The notes beneath the pieces were generated by a model that worked only from the letters and a program-made list of their open reading frames with translations, made no database searches and had not been told where the DNA came from. A stretch of DNA of 64,000 bases from Ridgeia piscesae (Eukaryota; Annelida; Polychaeta; Sabellida; Siboglinidae): assembly GCA_025642075.2 (NCBI GenBank), contig JAODUO010001054.1, positions 98,501-162,500 of the forward strand. Direction: 5' to 3'. Numbering within the stretch: the first letter of the stretch is position 1; each line of letters begins with the position of its first letter. The translations under genes were made by a program, and so were the position numbers. Shown here piece by piece: positions 1 through 19,339 of the stretch.

Positions 1-738
1 GGAACACAATCACAGGGCCGTCACATCAGGAACACAATCACAGGGCCGTCACATCAGGAACACAATCACAGGGCCGTCACATCAGGACACAATCACAGGG
101 CCGTCACATCAGGAACACAATCACAGGGCCGTCACATCAGGAACACAATCACAGGGCCGTCACATCAGGACCACAATCACAGGGCCGTCACATCAGGAAC
201 ACAATCACAGGGCCGTCACATCAGGAACACAATCACAGGGCCGTCACATCAGGAACACAATCACAGGGCCGTCACACCAGGACTACAATCACAGGGCCGT
301 CACATCAGGACCACAATCACAGGGCCGTCACATAAGGAACACAATCACAGGGCCGTCACACCAGGACTACAATCACAGGGCTGTCACATCAGGACCACAA
401 TCACAGGGCCGTCACATCAGGAACACAATCACAGGGCCGTCACATCAGGACCACAATCACAGGGCCGTCACATCAGGAACACAATCACAGGGCCGTCACA
501 TCAGGAACACAATCACAGGGCCGTCACACAGGACCACAATCACAGGGCCGTCACAAGGACACAATCACAGGGCTCCCGATCACATCAGGACCACAATCAC
601 AGGGCCGTCACATCAGGAACACAATCACAGGGCCGTCACACCAGGACCACAATCACAGGGCCGTCACACCAGGACCACAATCACAGGGCCGTCACACCAG
701 GACCACAATCACAGGGCCGTCACATCAGGACCACAATC
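1..738. repeat. 28-bp minisatellite (about 26 copies, continues off the left edge)
   Basis: Tandem copies of a roughly 28-bp unit with core CACAGGGCCGTCACATCAGG run from the first base to about 738. Variation is small: AACACAATC versus ACCACAATC, TCACATC versus TCACACC, and occasional short units. No plus-strand reading frame stays open through it. It ends abruptly where a different minisatellite starts. Confidence 0.95.
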
Positions 739-1795
<1,057 letters not shown>

Positions 1796-1949
1796 AAACA
1801 GCACAAGGAGGGACCTTGACGATATCCATTTGCAAAACAGTTGTGAAATGTTCACCACTCTACTGTCACTGTCAGTCATAAAATATTTGTTAATCACACA
1901 TTACGATTCAAACCAAACCAAAATGATACCAAAACCCAGGAATACTAGT

Positions 1950-2380
1950 TATGAAATGTGTCTAAAAGAATGTGGTTTAACAACACTAGAAACCAGAAGA
2001 TTGAGAGGAGATCAGATTGAGGTGTTTATAATATTGAATGCGTATGAAAATATTAACAAAAATATTTTTTCTTGGTCAAGGAAGAGAGAAGGACTAGAGG
2101 ACATGGATTTACATTAGCAAAGAAGCAGTGTAGACTGGATATTAGAACATTTTCATTTTTCACAAAGACAGTAAATGAATGGAACAGGTTATCAGCTGAT
2201 TGTGTAGGTGCTAGTAGTGTTAATATATTTAAAAATAAAACCGACATATACCTAAGACGGGCGGGGTATACTTAGATAGATAGGTTAGACTCTCAATAAG
2301 CCAAATGGCTTCCTAGTCCACCTGCCATCTAGAGTTGAATCTCTAGGTGGCAATCTTGTTAAATCTTGTTAAATCTATTC
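1950..2380 (+). mobile_element. 3' end of a non-LTR retrotransposon (CR1/L2-like, frameshifted)
   Basis: Two overlapping frames together give the C-terminal tail typical of CR1/L2-like reverse transcriptase ORFs: CGLTTLETRRLRGDQIEVF and NAYENINKN in one frame to about 2090, then RTRGHGFTLAKKQCRLDIR, VNEWNRLSADCVGASSVNI and YLRRAGYT to a stop at 2275 in another. The frame change near 2072-2095 shows it is dead. The short 3' UTR ends in a duplicated TTGTTAAATC, like the tail repeats of such elements. Only the 3' end is present, as expected for 5'-truncated insertion. The clade is inferred from motif style. Confidence 0.8.
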
Positions 2381-4080
2381 CGCAGTAGAAACTAGAGACT
2401 TGAGTTCTAATTTGTTTCCCGTGTCTGCTGGATGTGACTCCAACTAACACTGCTTGTATCATAGCCAGGTGAAGACGGATGCTTCAAAACAAAAAACAAC
2501 ACCACACCTGGGGCCTACCTGTTTTTTTTAAATTCATTCTTCACCCCAGTTGGTGAAACAGATGGTGGGTTTTGAGTGGTCTGCATACGGACACTAATGC
2601 ATGAATGTAAATTAACCATTATTAACTTTGTACTGCTGTGTAATAGTTAATGTAAAACATTATAATCCTTAAATGCTTGTGGTGACTATAGCGACATGAA
2701 TATTTTCATATAATGACATTCGCACTGTAAAGTAGTGTATGTTACACAGTTTTCACAATTAACAATGTGTCAAACGGTAAAAACTATAATAATGTTTCTA
2801 ACATTTTTACTTCAGCATAGCAGTAATAGTAAGTAATATTTCAGCATTGTCGTTATACATTCTTTGATGCATATCAAATGTTATGTATTGATAGTTTCAC
2901 ATAATTTCCTCGAATAAGCATACAACAGGACACAACAGCCAACTGTCATGAACGTGCCTCTGTCTGGAACTCATCACTTTTTAATAGCTGTACTTCACTG
3001 GGAATAAAAGAGATGCTAAACAAGCCAGATTCAACCCATACCACTGGTGACTCCTGAAGGCTGCCTCTGGGCCTCAACACCACTGAACTGACAGGGGCCA
3101 CACATTAGACAGATAAGGCAAGAACTCAATGTAATACAACCAAGATGGTTGTTTAATAGCAACCCTCTTAGTACTGTATATTTATAATACCTTCACACGT
3201 ATCCTGACCCTAAAATAAACACTCGTCACTGATTCCCTGGGACTGGGGATACCATTTCCTGGCTGAATTCTTCTCAAACTGTGGTTACAGCTGGTACAAA
3301 TACTACTACAGCTGTTGCAGTATGTCACAACTGTCTCCAATATTGTACTGCAAATATGTTAATATTTTAATCTGAGGTTAATCAAGTTGTTAATTATGCA
3401 TGCGATCTGGTGACAACTGCAGTTTTTCTGCTGACGTCTTCAACATGACAAGAAGACTTTTACTGGTCACTTCAAACACAACTAGACAATCAGACAATCT
3501 ACAACTATTCCTAGGCACTACTAGTGTTTCAGCACTGTCACATCTAAGTACTCAATGAGTGGCAAGGAACTCATTTGAGGAACCCATTGCCTCAACATTA
3601 GGAACATTGTTGTGGGATTAATTAGTTCCCCTTGCTTGCCAGGGGCAGGGTTTACACACAACCTACTGAACAACTACTGCTACCAATTAAATTACCCTGG
3701 TAATTATATTGAGCTAAAAACTGTTTTCAGATGTGCATCCTTCCCCACCCCCCCCCCACCCCCATAACACATGAAACACACAGGGTTGGCAGAGTACCCG
3801 AAAATAAAAACATGTCAATATTGTTACCCCAACGTTTTTATTTCACTTCCGAAAAGTCTGCGGATCCCACAACCAGACATGTGGTTTGTTTCACAGTACC
3901 CTAGCCTAGAGTCAGTGAGAGCACGAGATTTAGGCAATTTCCTCGTGTGTGAAACCACCGACTTCCTGTGGTACAGACCTAGACAAGGCCAACCGTTCTT
4001 TTTGTCTCTTCTGATTCTTGAATGACATAGGAGATGTGGGGGTGAATGAAATTGTGCACGCTTAAAAAGCAGCCCATGCA
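2381..4080. other. Gene-free AT-rich stretch
   Basis: I see no conserved protein, RNA gene or long repeat here. A short poly-C tract lies at 3744-3763. If CBL extends left, this is intronic. Confidence 0.5.
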
Positions 4081-4145
4081 AACAACCAGTAACCCACAGA
4101 TGGGCAGCGTGCTTCTCTAACCATTATGCCACGGTGCCCCTCTTA
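4081..4145 (-). mobile_element. tRNA-derived SINE fragment
   Basis: Read on the minus strand, the stretch begins GGGGCACCGTGGCATAATGG and continues TTAGAGAAGCACGCTGCCC, a good RNA polymerase III A-box context (TGGCATAATGG). I see no convincing B box or tail, so it is a fragment or a diverged copy. Confidence 0.4.
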
Positions 4146-6766
4146 CATGATTGTCGTCACTTATAACACAAAAAGCTAAACTAACTAATTTTGTTCACAG
4201 AAAACGCTCCAAGGCGTCATTGTGAATATGACCTACTTCTGGACAACTGTTGTTCAGTTATGGACAGATGCCGTTGTTGATAATGGAACAAAGATCCTCA
4301 GACTGCTGACAAGGTGGAACATAAGCCAGTAATTATCCTCCGCATACAAAGGGCTGCGTGCTGAAGCCATTGAGAACGTCTTCTGACAGTCTCTATTTAT
4401 ACCTCCCCCAACTCCTACTTCCCTCCCATTTCTTCCATTTTATAATTTCGTCACTCAATTTTCTGGGTTCCCACGTGATTCAGTTTATTTATATACAATC
4501 CTATGTTATCATTTAACATGTTATTAACGTACGTTAACTTAATAATTTTACTTGTATAAAGCCCAAAACCTGACGACTGATTCATTTAGGTATTCGTGCA
4601 TTTAATGTATTTTCGTGGTCTGGTAATATAAAAAACCTCACTTGTTTGCAATTCTGGTTAAAAAAACATTCAGCAGATGGCACCATTAATTGCCAGTTGT
4701 TAATTCTTTGGAAGCGTCCTACTATGAAATCCCATTAAATTATGGCAGGACCTCTCTTGCTATGTGCCTGTGTCAACAAATGGGTTGACCACAACGTCAC
4801 ACATATCCACTGCCCATTAAGCTTGTTGTGAAGCTATGACATGCCTTGATCTCCTGTCAATTTCCATTTAACTGTACAATTCTCTATTAGATAGATGGAA
4901 CATTCAGAGTTAGACGAAACCAGAAAATGGCATAGCCAGATTCCTCCCCAGCACAACATACGGGGCAGGAGATGTAGGTATTCCTCTACCATGTGTGCAT
5001 CCTGGCAAACAGCAATGATTCTGGCTTGGAGCATCCTCATGACAAATACAGCTGTAGCAGATGTCGATGACTCAACCGAGTCAGACAGTAAAATACGTGA
5101 AGACCAGCATAACTCCGCAGCAGTTGCCTAACACTCCCTCTCACTCGCCGCCCACAAAAACACAGTCACCGTGAATCGAGCGAGATCATAATATTAACAG
5201 GACCACATAATATCACCAACAAATCAAGTGCTTTTTCTAAACATTAACGCAACGTGTCTCGGTCATCTCACCAACTTTCTCAACTTAAAACACCTTCGAG
5301 GTAAGGCCCCTATCAACTTTGTGTTACTCATCTAATGTGTTCCCATAAAAATTATAAAAATTGTAAGACTGGATTTTTATTTATAGATTGTAATATTAAA
5401 AACGCTTTGCGACTTCCCACGTTCTTTTCGCTAATCACTAACGGGTTGCTGAAAAAACTGGCCTCAGACCAGTGAATGGCACTAGGAGAACTTGTCTAAA
5501 CACAACCGGGAATCTCGCTACGGCCGCATCAGAGCCTAATGTCACCTAACAAAAATAGACCACCGCAAAAAACTGCATTGTCAATAAACGTCACCACAGC
5601 ACCTGATGGGATAGCATCAGTAATCGTGACACCATGACACCAGGGTGACACATCGTAGATAAAGAGACAATCGATGTCACAGTTCTGAGCCGAACCAACC
5701 AACTAAGAGGTGGATTGAAGCTGCTCGTAATAACTATATAATAAGTCGGTTGAGACACAGCCACAAACTAGACAGGAGTGGTTTGTGCCAGACCCTCTTC
5801 AAGTGCAATAATAGCAGCACGTGAGTTAATGTTTACATGTTGACATACGCAGGAAGGGATCATTCGCAATAACACATAAACATATTATTTAGCTTGTTAT
5901 TGAGAATACAATAAATTCATGTTTTTTATCCAACACCGCTCCCACAGAATGACTCATATTACAAGCAGGTTGTCATGACAAAAAAACGAAGTGGCAAGTT
6001 CTTATGGGATGGTCAATCAATTTGTCACAGAAATGACAAATGTTCCATCAGATTAGACAAAACTGAAGCTGTTAGTCTGGATGGTCACTGCATTGTGAAA
6101 ACACCCAATTGTTGTCTCACACGGCACGTTGGTTTACTATTGGGCATAATAACTGAAGCTGTGGCTCACGAGATTCAAACACTGATGCGTGAATTATATT
6201 TCTGATTCTATTCGACTACGTATTATTAGCATCTTTGATCAGGTTTTTAACTCAGATAGATGGGGCTGTATAAATGTTTGGCAAATAATAAACTAATAAT
6301 TATTAAAACTCATAGAAACCCTTACACCCAATATTCTAATTCCAATAGCAATTATAAAGGTTACTATTTTCCTCCAAAACGCCACAGACTAATTCCGCTG
6401 TGTTGACTAAGCCTGGTAACAAATGTGCAAGCCGTCTATTTGGAAAACATTAACATACCCACACATGCTAACATGGTTCCAGTTAGTTGCTTTCTCAACT
6501 ATCTAAACAGAATTCGGCAAAGATGAATCAGAGGTAGCCCCCCTTCAGATGAGAGCTAGCTAAGGAGACTCAATCCCTCAACCTGAAACGCTGGGAAGTG
6601 GCAGCTCCATCACAAACGAACTATATCTAATTAATGATCTAATTAATTAGAACGCTGCTGAGTGTTCAAAACAACTAGAACTAGATCAATTAATGGACAC
6701 AGTAGATGGGATCATTATAATCATAATTAAACATTAGAAAAAAATCCTGAATATACCGAAAGTACA
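4146..6766. other. Gene-free stretch
   Basis: Only short open frames without recognisable domains are present. No tandem array or clear transposon was seen. Confidence 0.45.
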
Positions 6767-6895
6767 GATGTCTGGAATAGTCTGCCACAGTCTGTGGTAG
6801 ACTCTCCATCAGTCCAATCATTTGAAGAAAAACTTTATGAATTATGGAAAAACCATCCTATAAAAACAGACTTAACTGCACCACCTCTACTATGG
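6767..6895 (+). mobile_element. C-terminal fragment of a LINE reverse-transcriptase ORF
   Basis: One frame reads TDVWNSLPQSVVDSPSVQSF, then EEKLYELWKNHPIKTDL. The W-N-S-L-P-x-S-V-V motif followed by a short helix is the usual end of CR1/L2-like reverse transcriptase ORFs. The rest of the element is not visible upstream. It belongs to a different family from the copy at 1950-2380. Confidence 0.65.
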
Positions 6896-8920
6896 ACTGT
6901 GTCACCTTTAGACGCATGCGCACAGTCTCAAAACAAAGCTCAAGACAGAGCTGGCACAAGAGGCAGGAATGCCTAATATAAGCCAGAAATGGAGCTGTAA
7001 GAATGTGAGAGAAATAAGAGTGGTCGAACTGGCGTTGCTGTAGTATAAACGTCCGACTGTGATCGATAGAAACAAAGGGTTTGAGCGGGTCAGTAACAGT
7101 GCTGGGTGACTGCGTACGAGGCAATACTCGGCAGAACCACCATGTCCTCAGGGTCTCATCATATCGTCTCCTGTCATACCACACCATCTCGCAGCTCCCA
7201 AAACTATTTCTAGGAAACGACTACCTTCACAGAGATCTGGATTTAACGGGAGGGCATCGGTTACATTGGGTCATGAAAGACCTGTTGCTTGATGAGTGGG
7301 AACTCAGCAACTTGTGTAGACAGATGCAACGCTGTGTAATACGTATCAATTTTATGCCAAAGTGACTGTTTGGTTTGTTGATGTCTTGTTATGAATTGAA
7401 CATTTTGTGGTTGCAATTTTCAAACTGCAAACACCACTTTGGGGTTATTAAACGAAATATGGCATGAAGGCTACATTCAACATAATATATGTACATAATA
7501 ACTATTTTAATGTTAAGAACACTGCAATATAAGTATGAATACATGAGAAGCACACATTGCACATGTAAAGTGAGAATTTACATGTTCAGACTGAACTTTC
7601 ACAATAACGAATGTTGTAACTAAGTCAAATTGTTCATGATATCTGTGGCACACTGGGACGTCCCTATTAAACTCAGCCCACACACTGAATAAAACTGACT
7701 TAATAGCAAGGTGACTGTAATACCAGGACCACTTTGCTACACTGTTGCTGAAATAATTAGGGGCTATCCCAGGATGACCTTAATTGTAAGTTGGCTGCAT
7801 TTCTGAGGTGACAGATACACACAGATAACTGATACTTGTGTACACAAATTGTAACACCCAAGTGATGAACAGTCTTACTGTGGGCATCCCAGGTGGCCCA
7901 CACGTCTGGCTGTCACTCACTGACCCTACAGCAACAGACTGGGTTCACAGGCCTTTCATTAACACCGATTCATTCCATCTACACAGTTTTCATGAACACA
8001 TCAATGTCATTGTGGCACAGTAAATAGTTCAATAGTACAGTATACAGTACCTGGTTGCTTCCTCTGTCACAGCAACAGAAGAATGTAGGAATAACGTATC
8101 CAGACATTGAAATATTACACATGAAACTCTTTACTTGGCACTATCATGCACTGTCTGCCCGTCCTTCTGGTGGACAATCAGTGCTTACTTAGTCCACACA
8201 ACATATTTCTGAAAGCAACCGTAAATGCATTGCTCTTGCAAGAAAAATAACTAGGGGTACAAGGGCCTCTGTGGCAGCCCTAAAGCCCCCTCATGAAATT
8301 GGCAGTCTGTTGGTTGGTTTCCTGAATACAAGAAGTCAACTGTCAATGCGGGGCTTCCAAATAAACCAAGTGTTTTCACCCTGCTGCAGACCCTAAAGGG
8401 CATGATCTCAGACACATTGGAATAGCAGTGTTTTACATATACCCTGCAAGACTGGTGTGTCCATTGTTCTTGATCCACTGCAGACATTGATCCACACCTC
8501 CTGTCCTCCTTCGGCACTAACAGTTTAACTCTGATAACATGTCTTAAACCCTACCAGCCTAGCACGTGTTCATGTATGCACTAAAATCACAACAAACATG
8601 AGACTGACAATGTAAAACAATGTAACCAGAACCAAGAATAGGTGTAAGAAAAATATCTACTATCTAATGTAGATCAATTGAGTTGAGTGTGCACTGCACT
8701 AGCGAACTAAATTCTCAAGATAGACAGCCGATTAACAATGCATGGCATGGCTGTAGACCAATGTAATACTAGTAACTACCCTGGTGAGTGGCGACCCAGG
8801 CAATAAACCAGGTCAGCAGTCTTGAAAGGAAGCCACGCTGTAGGAGTATCTGATAAGTCAGGTACAATTGTGCATTGAATACTGCAGCAGGTGGCTCCAG
8901 CCTTACCTACAGTCACAGTA
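6896..8920. other. Gene-free stretch
   Basis: No recognisable coding, RNA or repeat content beyond isolated short frames. Confidence 0.45.
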
Positions 8921-9080
8921 GGGCAGCGTCGCTAGAGCTTTGAATTCTCCACTAAGAGAACCCAGGCTCGAATCCTGTGCTGCGGTGTTAAATCTTGGGA
9001 AAGTTTTTTCACTCTACATTGCACCAGTTCATTCAGCTTTACGAGTACCTGGCTATAAGCAATGGTGACTATTTGTACGA
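8921..9080 (+). mobile_element. tRNA-derived SINE, copy A
   Basis: The head contains a B-box-like GGCTCGAATCC at about 8970, followed by CTGTGCTGC, TTAAATCTTGG, GTTTTTTCACTC and GTACCTGGCTATA. The same order of blocks recurs at 28460-28760, so this is a dispersed family. The polymerase III head is inferred from the box motif. Confidence 0.6.
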
Positions 9081-11615
9081 GCACACTCTCAGACAGGAGA
9101 AAGATCACTATGATAAGCCTAGTAAGAGAGCAACGGCAACAAATTTAGCGATTTTCGTCAAATCAAAATCTATGGGACCATTGAAAGCTTTCTAAAAGTT
9201 GTTTAATTAATAAGAAGTAGGCCGTGTTCTATGACTGCAAGATTTCAGAAGGTTCAATTTGAAACAGATGTTCTCCAGATGACATGTTGCCATGGTTGAC
9301 ACTGGTGACAGAATTCACAAATGATTCCACTACCTGGTATCAATTTTTTTGTTTTTAAAAGTAATATGTCACTCTTCTGAGTTAGCTTAATGTCACTTTT
9401 TGTAGTTATCCAGAAAAACTGTCTCAATTATATGCACTATTATTTATTGCGCTTTAATCTAGATAAACTCCAGTGTATATGGGCTGGTCTGATCGTCCTG
9501 TTACTGCTTTGTCCTTGTGTACATGTACAAGTGCATGGGGGAGCAGTGTGACACACCACAGCAATGACCTAGATCACTTACAATTTTAACTTGAACACAC
9601 CTGAAGGCTCTACTCAAACATGTCATTCATTCTACTTTCAACAACTATGGTTAGTGTTCGCCCGGGGCTGTGGTTAGGACGGGGTCACCCACCACTCAAC
9701 CAACCAACAAAGCTACTGCAATTATCATCATAAAGCAGGTTTCGGAAAGTATTGGTTACCTTGTGAATTTTTTTACTGCATCTTTGCACTGGAGAAGTAG
9801 GTAGATTTAGTGTTTTTTTCTGTATATCTGAATCAGGGTTTTTACTACTAAAAGCAACAGGCGTTCTCAACAGCATCACGACCGTGACTGTCTGGCCAAA
9901 CTAGTCAAGTCATTCAAACACTTTGCACTATCCAAACAACTAGCTACTGTGCTAGAACTTACATTTTCATTATAAACCTCGGGCATGAGGTTCTTTTGTA
10001 CCCAAAAAACATGGGATGCAATTTTCAAAATGTTTACATGTAATAAATGGGCTGTGGACATTTAAAGAAAATTATAGAGCAAACTTCCACTGGGATGAAA
10101 AACCACAATTCTGTCGACTTGCTATGTTATCCATAATGTATGGAATTATTTGGCTCTGGTTTTATGGTCTTATAAGTGACTACACATTAAGTATTGTATT
10201 CTCTGTATATCCTCCTAACAATCTCAGTGCTCGGTGACAGTAATTTACTGAACAAAATTTGCAAATAAATTAGTAATCCCACAAGGTACCATGAAAATGA
10301 CATTAATTATTCAGTTGTTCTATAGCAGCTGGCGTTGTAATTCTTGAACCGAATAACCCTCAACGCAACGCTATTAGCCACAGCACCGCATGATATCCAC
10401 ACATCCATATGGATATCACAACTTGGATATCACAATCTGTACATTATCTACACATGATGCGTGAACAGCATGCTGTGCTGCACTGGGTACATCAAGTTCT
10501 CATCAATCTAAACATGAACAATATCACAAGTTAAGAGCGTGGCATGTTTGACTTGGAATCACACAACTGGGTGGTACCAGTACCATGAATGGCCGAACTC
10601 TGAGTCTGCAGACTTGAGTCTGATGGTATCAATCCATGGGATGCTCTGTTAGGTGTAAGACGGCAGTTGGAAGAAACGTAAACTCAGTTGAGTGTGGAAA
10701 AATTGCCTTTAAATGATGATGATGAGTGTGGCCATGAACTACTGTTAAATTCTTCTAGACGGTTGCCACGGACTACAGAAAATCATTGCCACCAGATTCA
10801 AGGCCTAAAATTCACTCTAGAGTATGTAATTTTATAATAACACCACAACGTAACTCACTGAACTCTACTCATACATACACAAGATATGAAAACACGTAAC
10901 ACGATTACTTAAATATTATCAATACAGCACCACAAGAATCTCACACACAAAATCCTGCACGACGCAGAAGGTGCATTGTCCACGGCGCTGAGAATTACCA
11001 TGATACATGTGTCAAATAAATATATATTGAATATTATTGATAAGCCCAACTTTCCCAGCAGCTCAACTGGTATTGCCAAGCGAGTAATGTATTGCTTTAT
11101 AACCCGTTTGGTGCCGCTGCGTGCCTGCGTGGCGCCGTGCCATTGATCTCAAATGACAGACTCTAGTGGACACTCGACTGTCATCCAGGCAGCGTTTTGA
11201 TGCACCCACACATGTATAATTTAGAAATTGTCAAACCCGCTGGCATTGGCTGCAATCGAGGCTACAGGGCGATCTCTCGACATATTTCATCGCGTACGAA
11301 ACATGAAGTGTACAAAGGAGTGCCTCACACTCACAGCTGGCGTGTATGCTACGTCGGAAGCGATCAGACAGTTTTTCGGCCAAAGAAAATCAGTCTAGCA
11401 TGCAGATTTGCCCATCATGGCCAAGTGGCCTGTCTTTTGGCCCGATTAGGCCATTAGACCGCCTGTCTTTGGACCTTGGAAGTTCACACAGGATTCTTGG
11501 AATCAGTTCATGCAGTGACGTAATTTATTATATACTACAATGTCCCATTCATGACAGCTGCAATTGTAATACAATTCATCCAGTCAAAGGAGGCCAACAG
11601 GTCTAGTGAGTGACA
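9081..11615. other. Gene-free stretch
   Basis: No conserved gene is recognisable. Open frames at 11197-11606 overlap one another and show no known motif. Confidence 0.45.
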
Positions 11616-12082
11616 ACCAGGAAGTAGAATCCTGCTATTTTGAGCATCAAATCGTGACTGTGTGGTAAGATAGCATTATAAAGACACTATGAAACCGTGC
11701 GCATAAAGTGGTGTACACCTTGCCTTGAGAGACTGACTACATCAACACAGGGAGATGGTTTGTTTACATCGAGGTCCGTGGTTCTTAGGGGTGATCTCAT
11801 TAGTACTCAAACTAAAACTGTTCATTAGTCAATCAACCCCAATCCAATTTACTGTGGGATTAAAACTGAGATTCATATAAAATATGTCATTGCCAAATAA
11901 AAGATTATCATAATTTCTTGTGTGCCATTTTTAGCATTTGTCATCACAGTCCACATTTGCAGCACATAAGTAACTGAATAATATTATAACTAATATTGAG
12001 TTTTATAACTATGATTGAGTCAGATTGACAGCTTGAGTCAACATAACACAACTACCAAGACAGATCTAACATAGCTACAAAG

Positions 12083-12123
<41 letters not shown>

Positions 12124-12177
12124 GTAGCTATGTTAGATCTGTCTTGGTAGTTGTGTTATGTTGAGTTCTGTTGACTG

Positions 12178-12224
<47 letters not shown>

Positions 12225-12392
12225 AACCACGGACCTCGATGTAAACAAACCATCTCCCTGTGTTGATGTAGTCAGTCTCTCAAGGCAAGTTGTACACCAC
12301 TTTATGCGCACGGTTTCATAGTGTCTTTATAATGCTATCGGACCACACAGTCACGATTTGATGCTCAAAATATCTGGATTCTACTTCCTGGT
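11616..12392. mobile_element. Fold-back element with nested inverted repeats
   Basis: Two arms of about 168 bp, 11616-11783 and 12225-12392, are near-perfect reverse complements, from ACCAGGAAGTAGAATCC at the outer left to CTACTTCCTGGT at the outer right. Inside lies a second inverted pair (about 12030-12079 and 12123-12172, containing ACAGATCTAACATAGCTACA) flanking a (TA)n run; another (TA)n tract at 12179-12219 abuts the right outer arm. No ORF is present. I could not find a clear target-site duplication, so the class (MITE or fold-back) is open. Confidence 0.8.
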
Positions 12393-16860
<4,468 letters not shown>

Positions 16861-17024
16861 TGTTGATACTGACAATGTATTTTTAAAAGTATTTAAAAAA
16901 ATCAAATATTGTAGGAAAGTATTTAAATACAAATACTTTTCATCCCTAAAGGTCAAATACAAATACTTTGAAAAAAGTATTTAAATACTTTCAAATACAG
17001 ATGTATTTGACCCCATGCCTGGTT
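16861..17024. mobile_element. Possible hAT-type MITE fragment
   Basis: A cluster of short inverted and direct copies of GTATTTAAATACAAATACTT ends in a sequence whose complement is CAGGCATGGGGTCAAATAC. hAT-derived miniature elements commonly start with CAGG and contain TATTT/AAATA runs. A possible left end, CAGGCATTAC at 16831, is not flanked by an 8-bp duplication matching the right side, so boundaries are unproven. Confidence 0.35.
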
Positions 17025-19193
17025 GTTATTAGTGACATTATCAGCAGTACATGACTGCATTATTTCCTGCTGGCCTCTGTTGAAATTGCCTAATTTACGA
17101 TCGGACATCAAACCCACCCAAATAACCAGTCAGTGTGATGTGCCCAGCATGGTAAATAGTAGGTCACTCTTCTGCTAGCCAAGTTCACAGACAGTAAGGC
17201 TTAATTCAATCAAGTATTGTGTGGCCTGGTCACTGGAGACCTGTTTGATCTATTGTTGACACTAGTTTTAAGTTTGATACGAGTACAACGCCGTACCTGA
17301 CAGGTTCCCCATTATCGCTCAGTATAGGCGAAATCACGTCATGGCATTAATCGATGGTAAATCTGGTAAATATTCAACCCAATGCCAATATAGGTTTTAT
17401 CTAATTCATGAATAGTTGACAAGTTTCATCAGCAGAACATATTACAGATAGAAAGATGCATGTCAAAAACATATTTTAGTAATTACAGCCTGCATACCCC
17501 AGGCTAGGATTATAGTAGATCTATAGAGAGGGAAAGAAAAAAAATATTGGGAGAATTATTCAATTCAATTAATCAGTTACTGAGTAGACAAATTATGTTT
17601 TTAAATGGATAATGATTATGTTAATGCAATGTTTGAATCATTGCAGAGCAACAAGAGCAGAGTAGATTGTTCTGAACTATTTGGCCTTGTTATAAAAAGG
17701 CTGAATCAATTAGTAATAATAAAAGTTTCTCTTTCAACTTTTGCTACATTGTTAATTACATTTTTATTACAATGATAAACAATATTAGATGTTGTTTGGC
17801 CTTTAATAACTGAAAGATATCCCATTAATAATGTTTGCATGTTTCAAATATTCTCAGTAGTTGTTCAGCTTTCTTTTTATGGTTAAACAATGTTTCTGTT
17901 AAATTGAAATGGGTGTTCATTTGCTTTATATGTGTTAGCTTTCTTTTATGATAACCATGACATAAATGTTAGGTTAATTAAAGTTGACGTCAAAAATGGC
18001 TAAAGAAAATCTCATTTGACTAAAGAAATCTCTGACCTAGAGCCAAATTGGCTAAAAAGATTTTAGGCCCAGTGCTAGCCTAGCATACCCAATCTCTCCC
18101 ACAGCAGCAGCTCTGTAAAAACACATTTCAACTCTGTCCTTTGACTTTTTCTGATACTAACCCTTGATATTTCCTTATAAATGAAACTAGATCTAGTTCC
18201 AGTGTTTAAAGTAAATAACTAAACATTCACCTATGTGTCATATGGTTAAAAAATCAAATCTCTCTTTCACAAAATACAAAAAGATTACCCATTCCAGGGT
18301 ATGTTTGTAAAAGGTTTCACACTAGATTTTCTATAAAGATATTTTCATCAAGTTCATCAGTTCTGTGAGACTATGGGGCAATATAAAAAATGCACATGTG
18401 CATGCGTGCATGTGTGTGTGCACATATGTCCTTAGAACCATGTCCAACCACCATATATTTATATGTAATTATTCAGCATACATGGATGTGGCATATATAA
18501 CGTTTATTTATTTGTATTTATTTACCTGTAAATACCTAGTTCTGTACCATAATTATATTCCCCTATGACTGTATATGTACTATATATGCCCCTGTGAATG
18601 TACATGTACGAGTAGTGTAATATAATTTCTATGTTCATACTTTGTACATGTTTGACACAAATACTATGTACTATGTAGTATATACATGTACGTCTGCATA
18701 TATTACAACGTAGCCTTGACTGAATTAACACGTGCTAACTCGATAAAAGACAATAAGCCTATCAGTGTCAAATCATGTCGAGCCATACTAAGTCACACGG
18801 ACAGTGAAACATACATCCAACACAAAATGTTGTAGCAGAAATGCCAAGGATAAATTAATTATTGAACATTAGCCTCTATCCCGAAGCCATGCTGAGCCAC
18901 AGGCTAAATATATGAACAATGGCTGTGTGCCATAAGAGGTATGATGTTACAGCCAGTTGGAGATGAATGCATACAAAGATGGCATGCTCAGGGTCCAAGT
19001 AGTAAACTGATACCCTGATTAACTATTTATTACTGCTCTTGGCAGAAAGCAAATATGCACAAGCAACACATTAAACATTATATCTTACAATATCACAAGC
19101 CTGCCAGTGGCTGGAGTATCAGCTTCAAGGACTACAGGCATACAGTCTGCATTTAATAAAATTACTATGAGCAGCTTTACTGTCTGCAGTATT
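17025..19193. other. Gene-free AT-rich stretch
   Basis: No gene or array recognised. Confidence 0.45.
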
Positions 19194-19199
19194 GTGTGT

Positions 19200-19276
<77 letters not shown>

Positions 19277-19339
19277 ATGTATGTATGTATGTATGTATGT
19301 ATGTATGTATGTATGTATGTATGTATATATGTATGTAGA
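19194..19339. repeat. Compound (TG)n / (TATG)n microsatellite
   Basis: A (TG)n tract changes into TATGTG and then (TATG)n. The stepwise change of motif suggests a substitution that was then spread by slippage. Confidence 0.95.
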
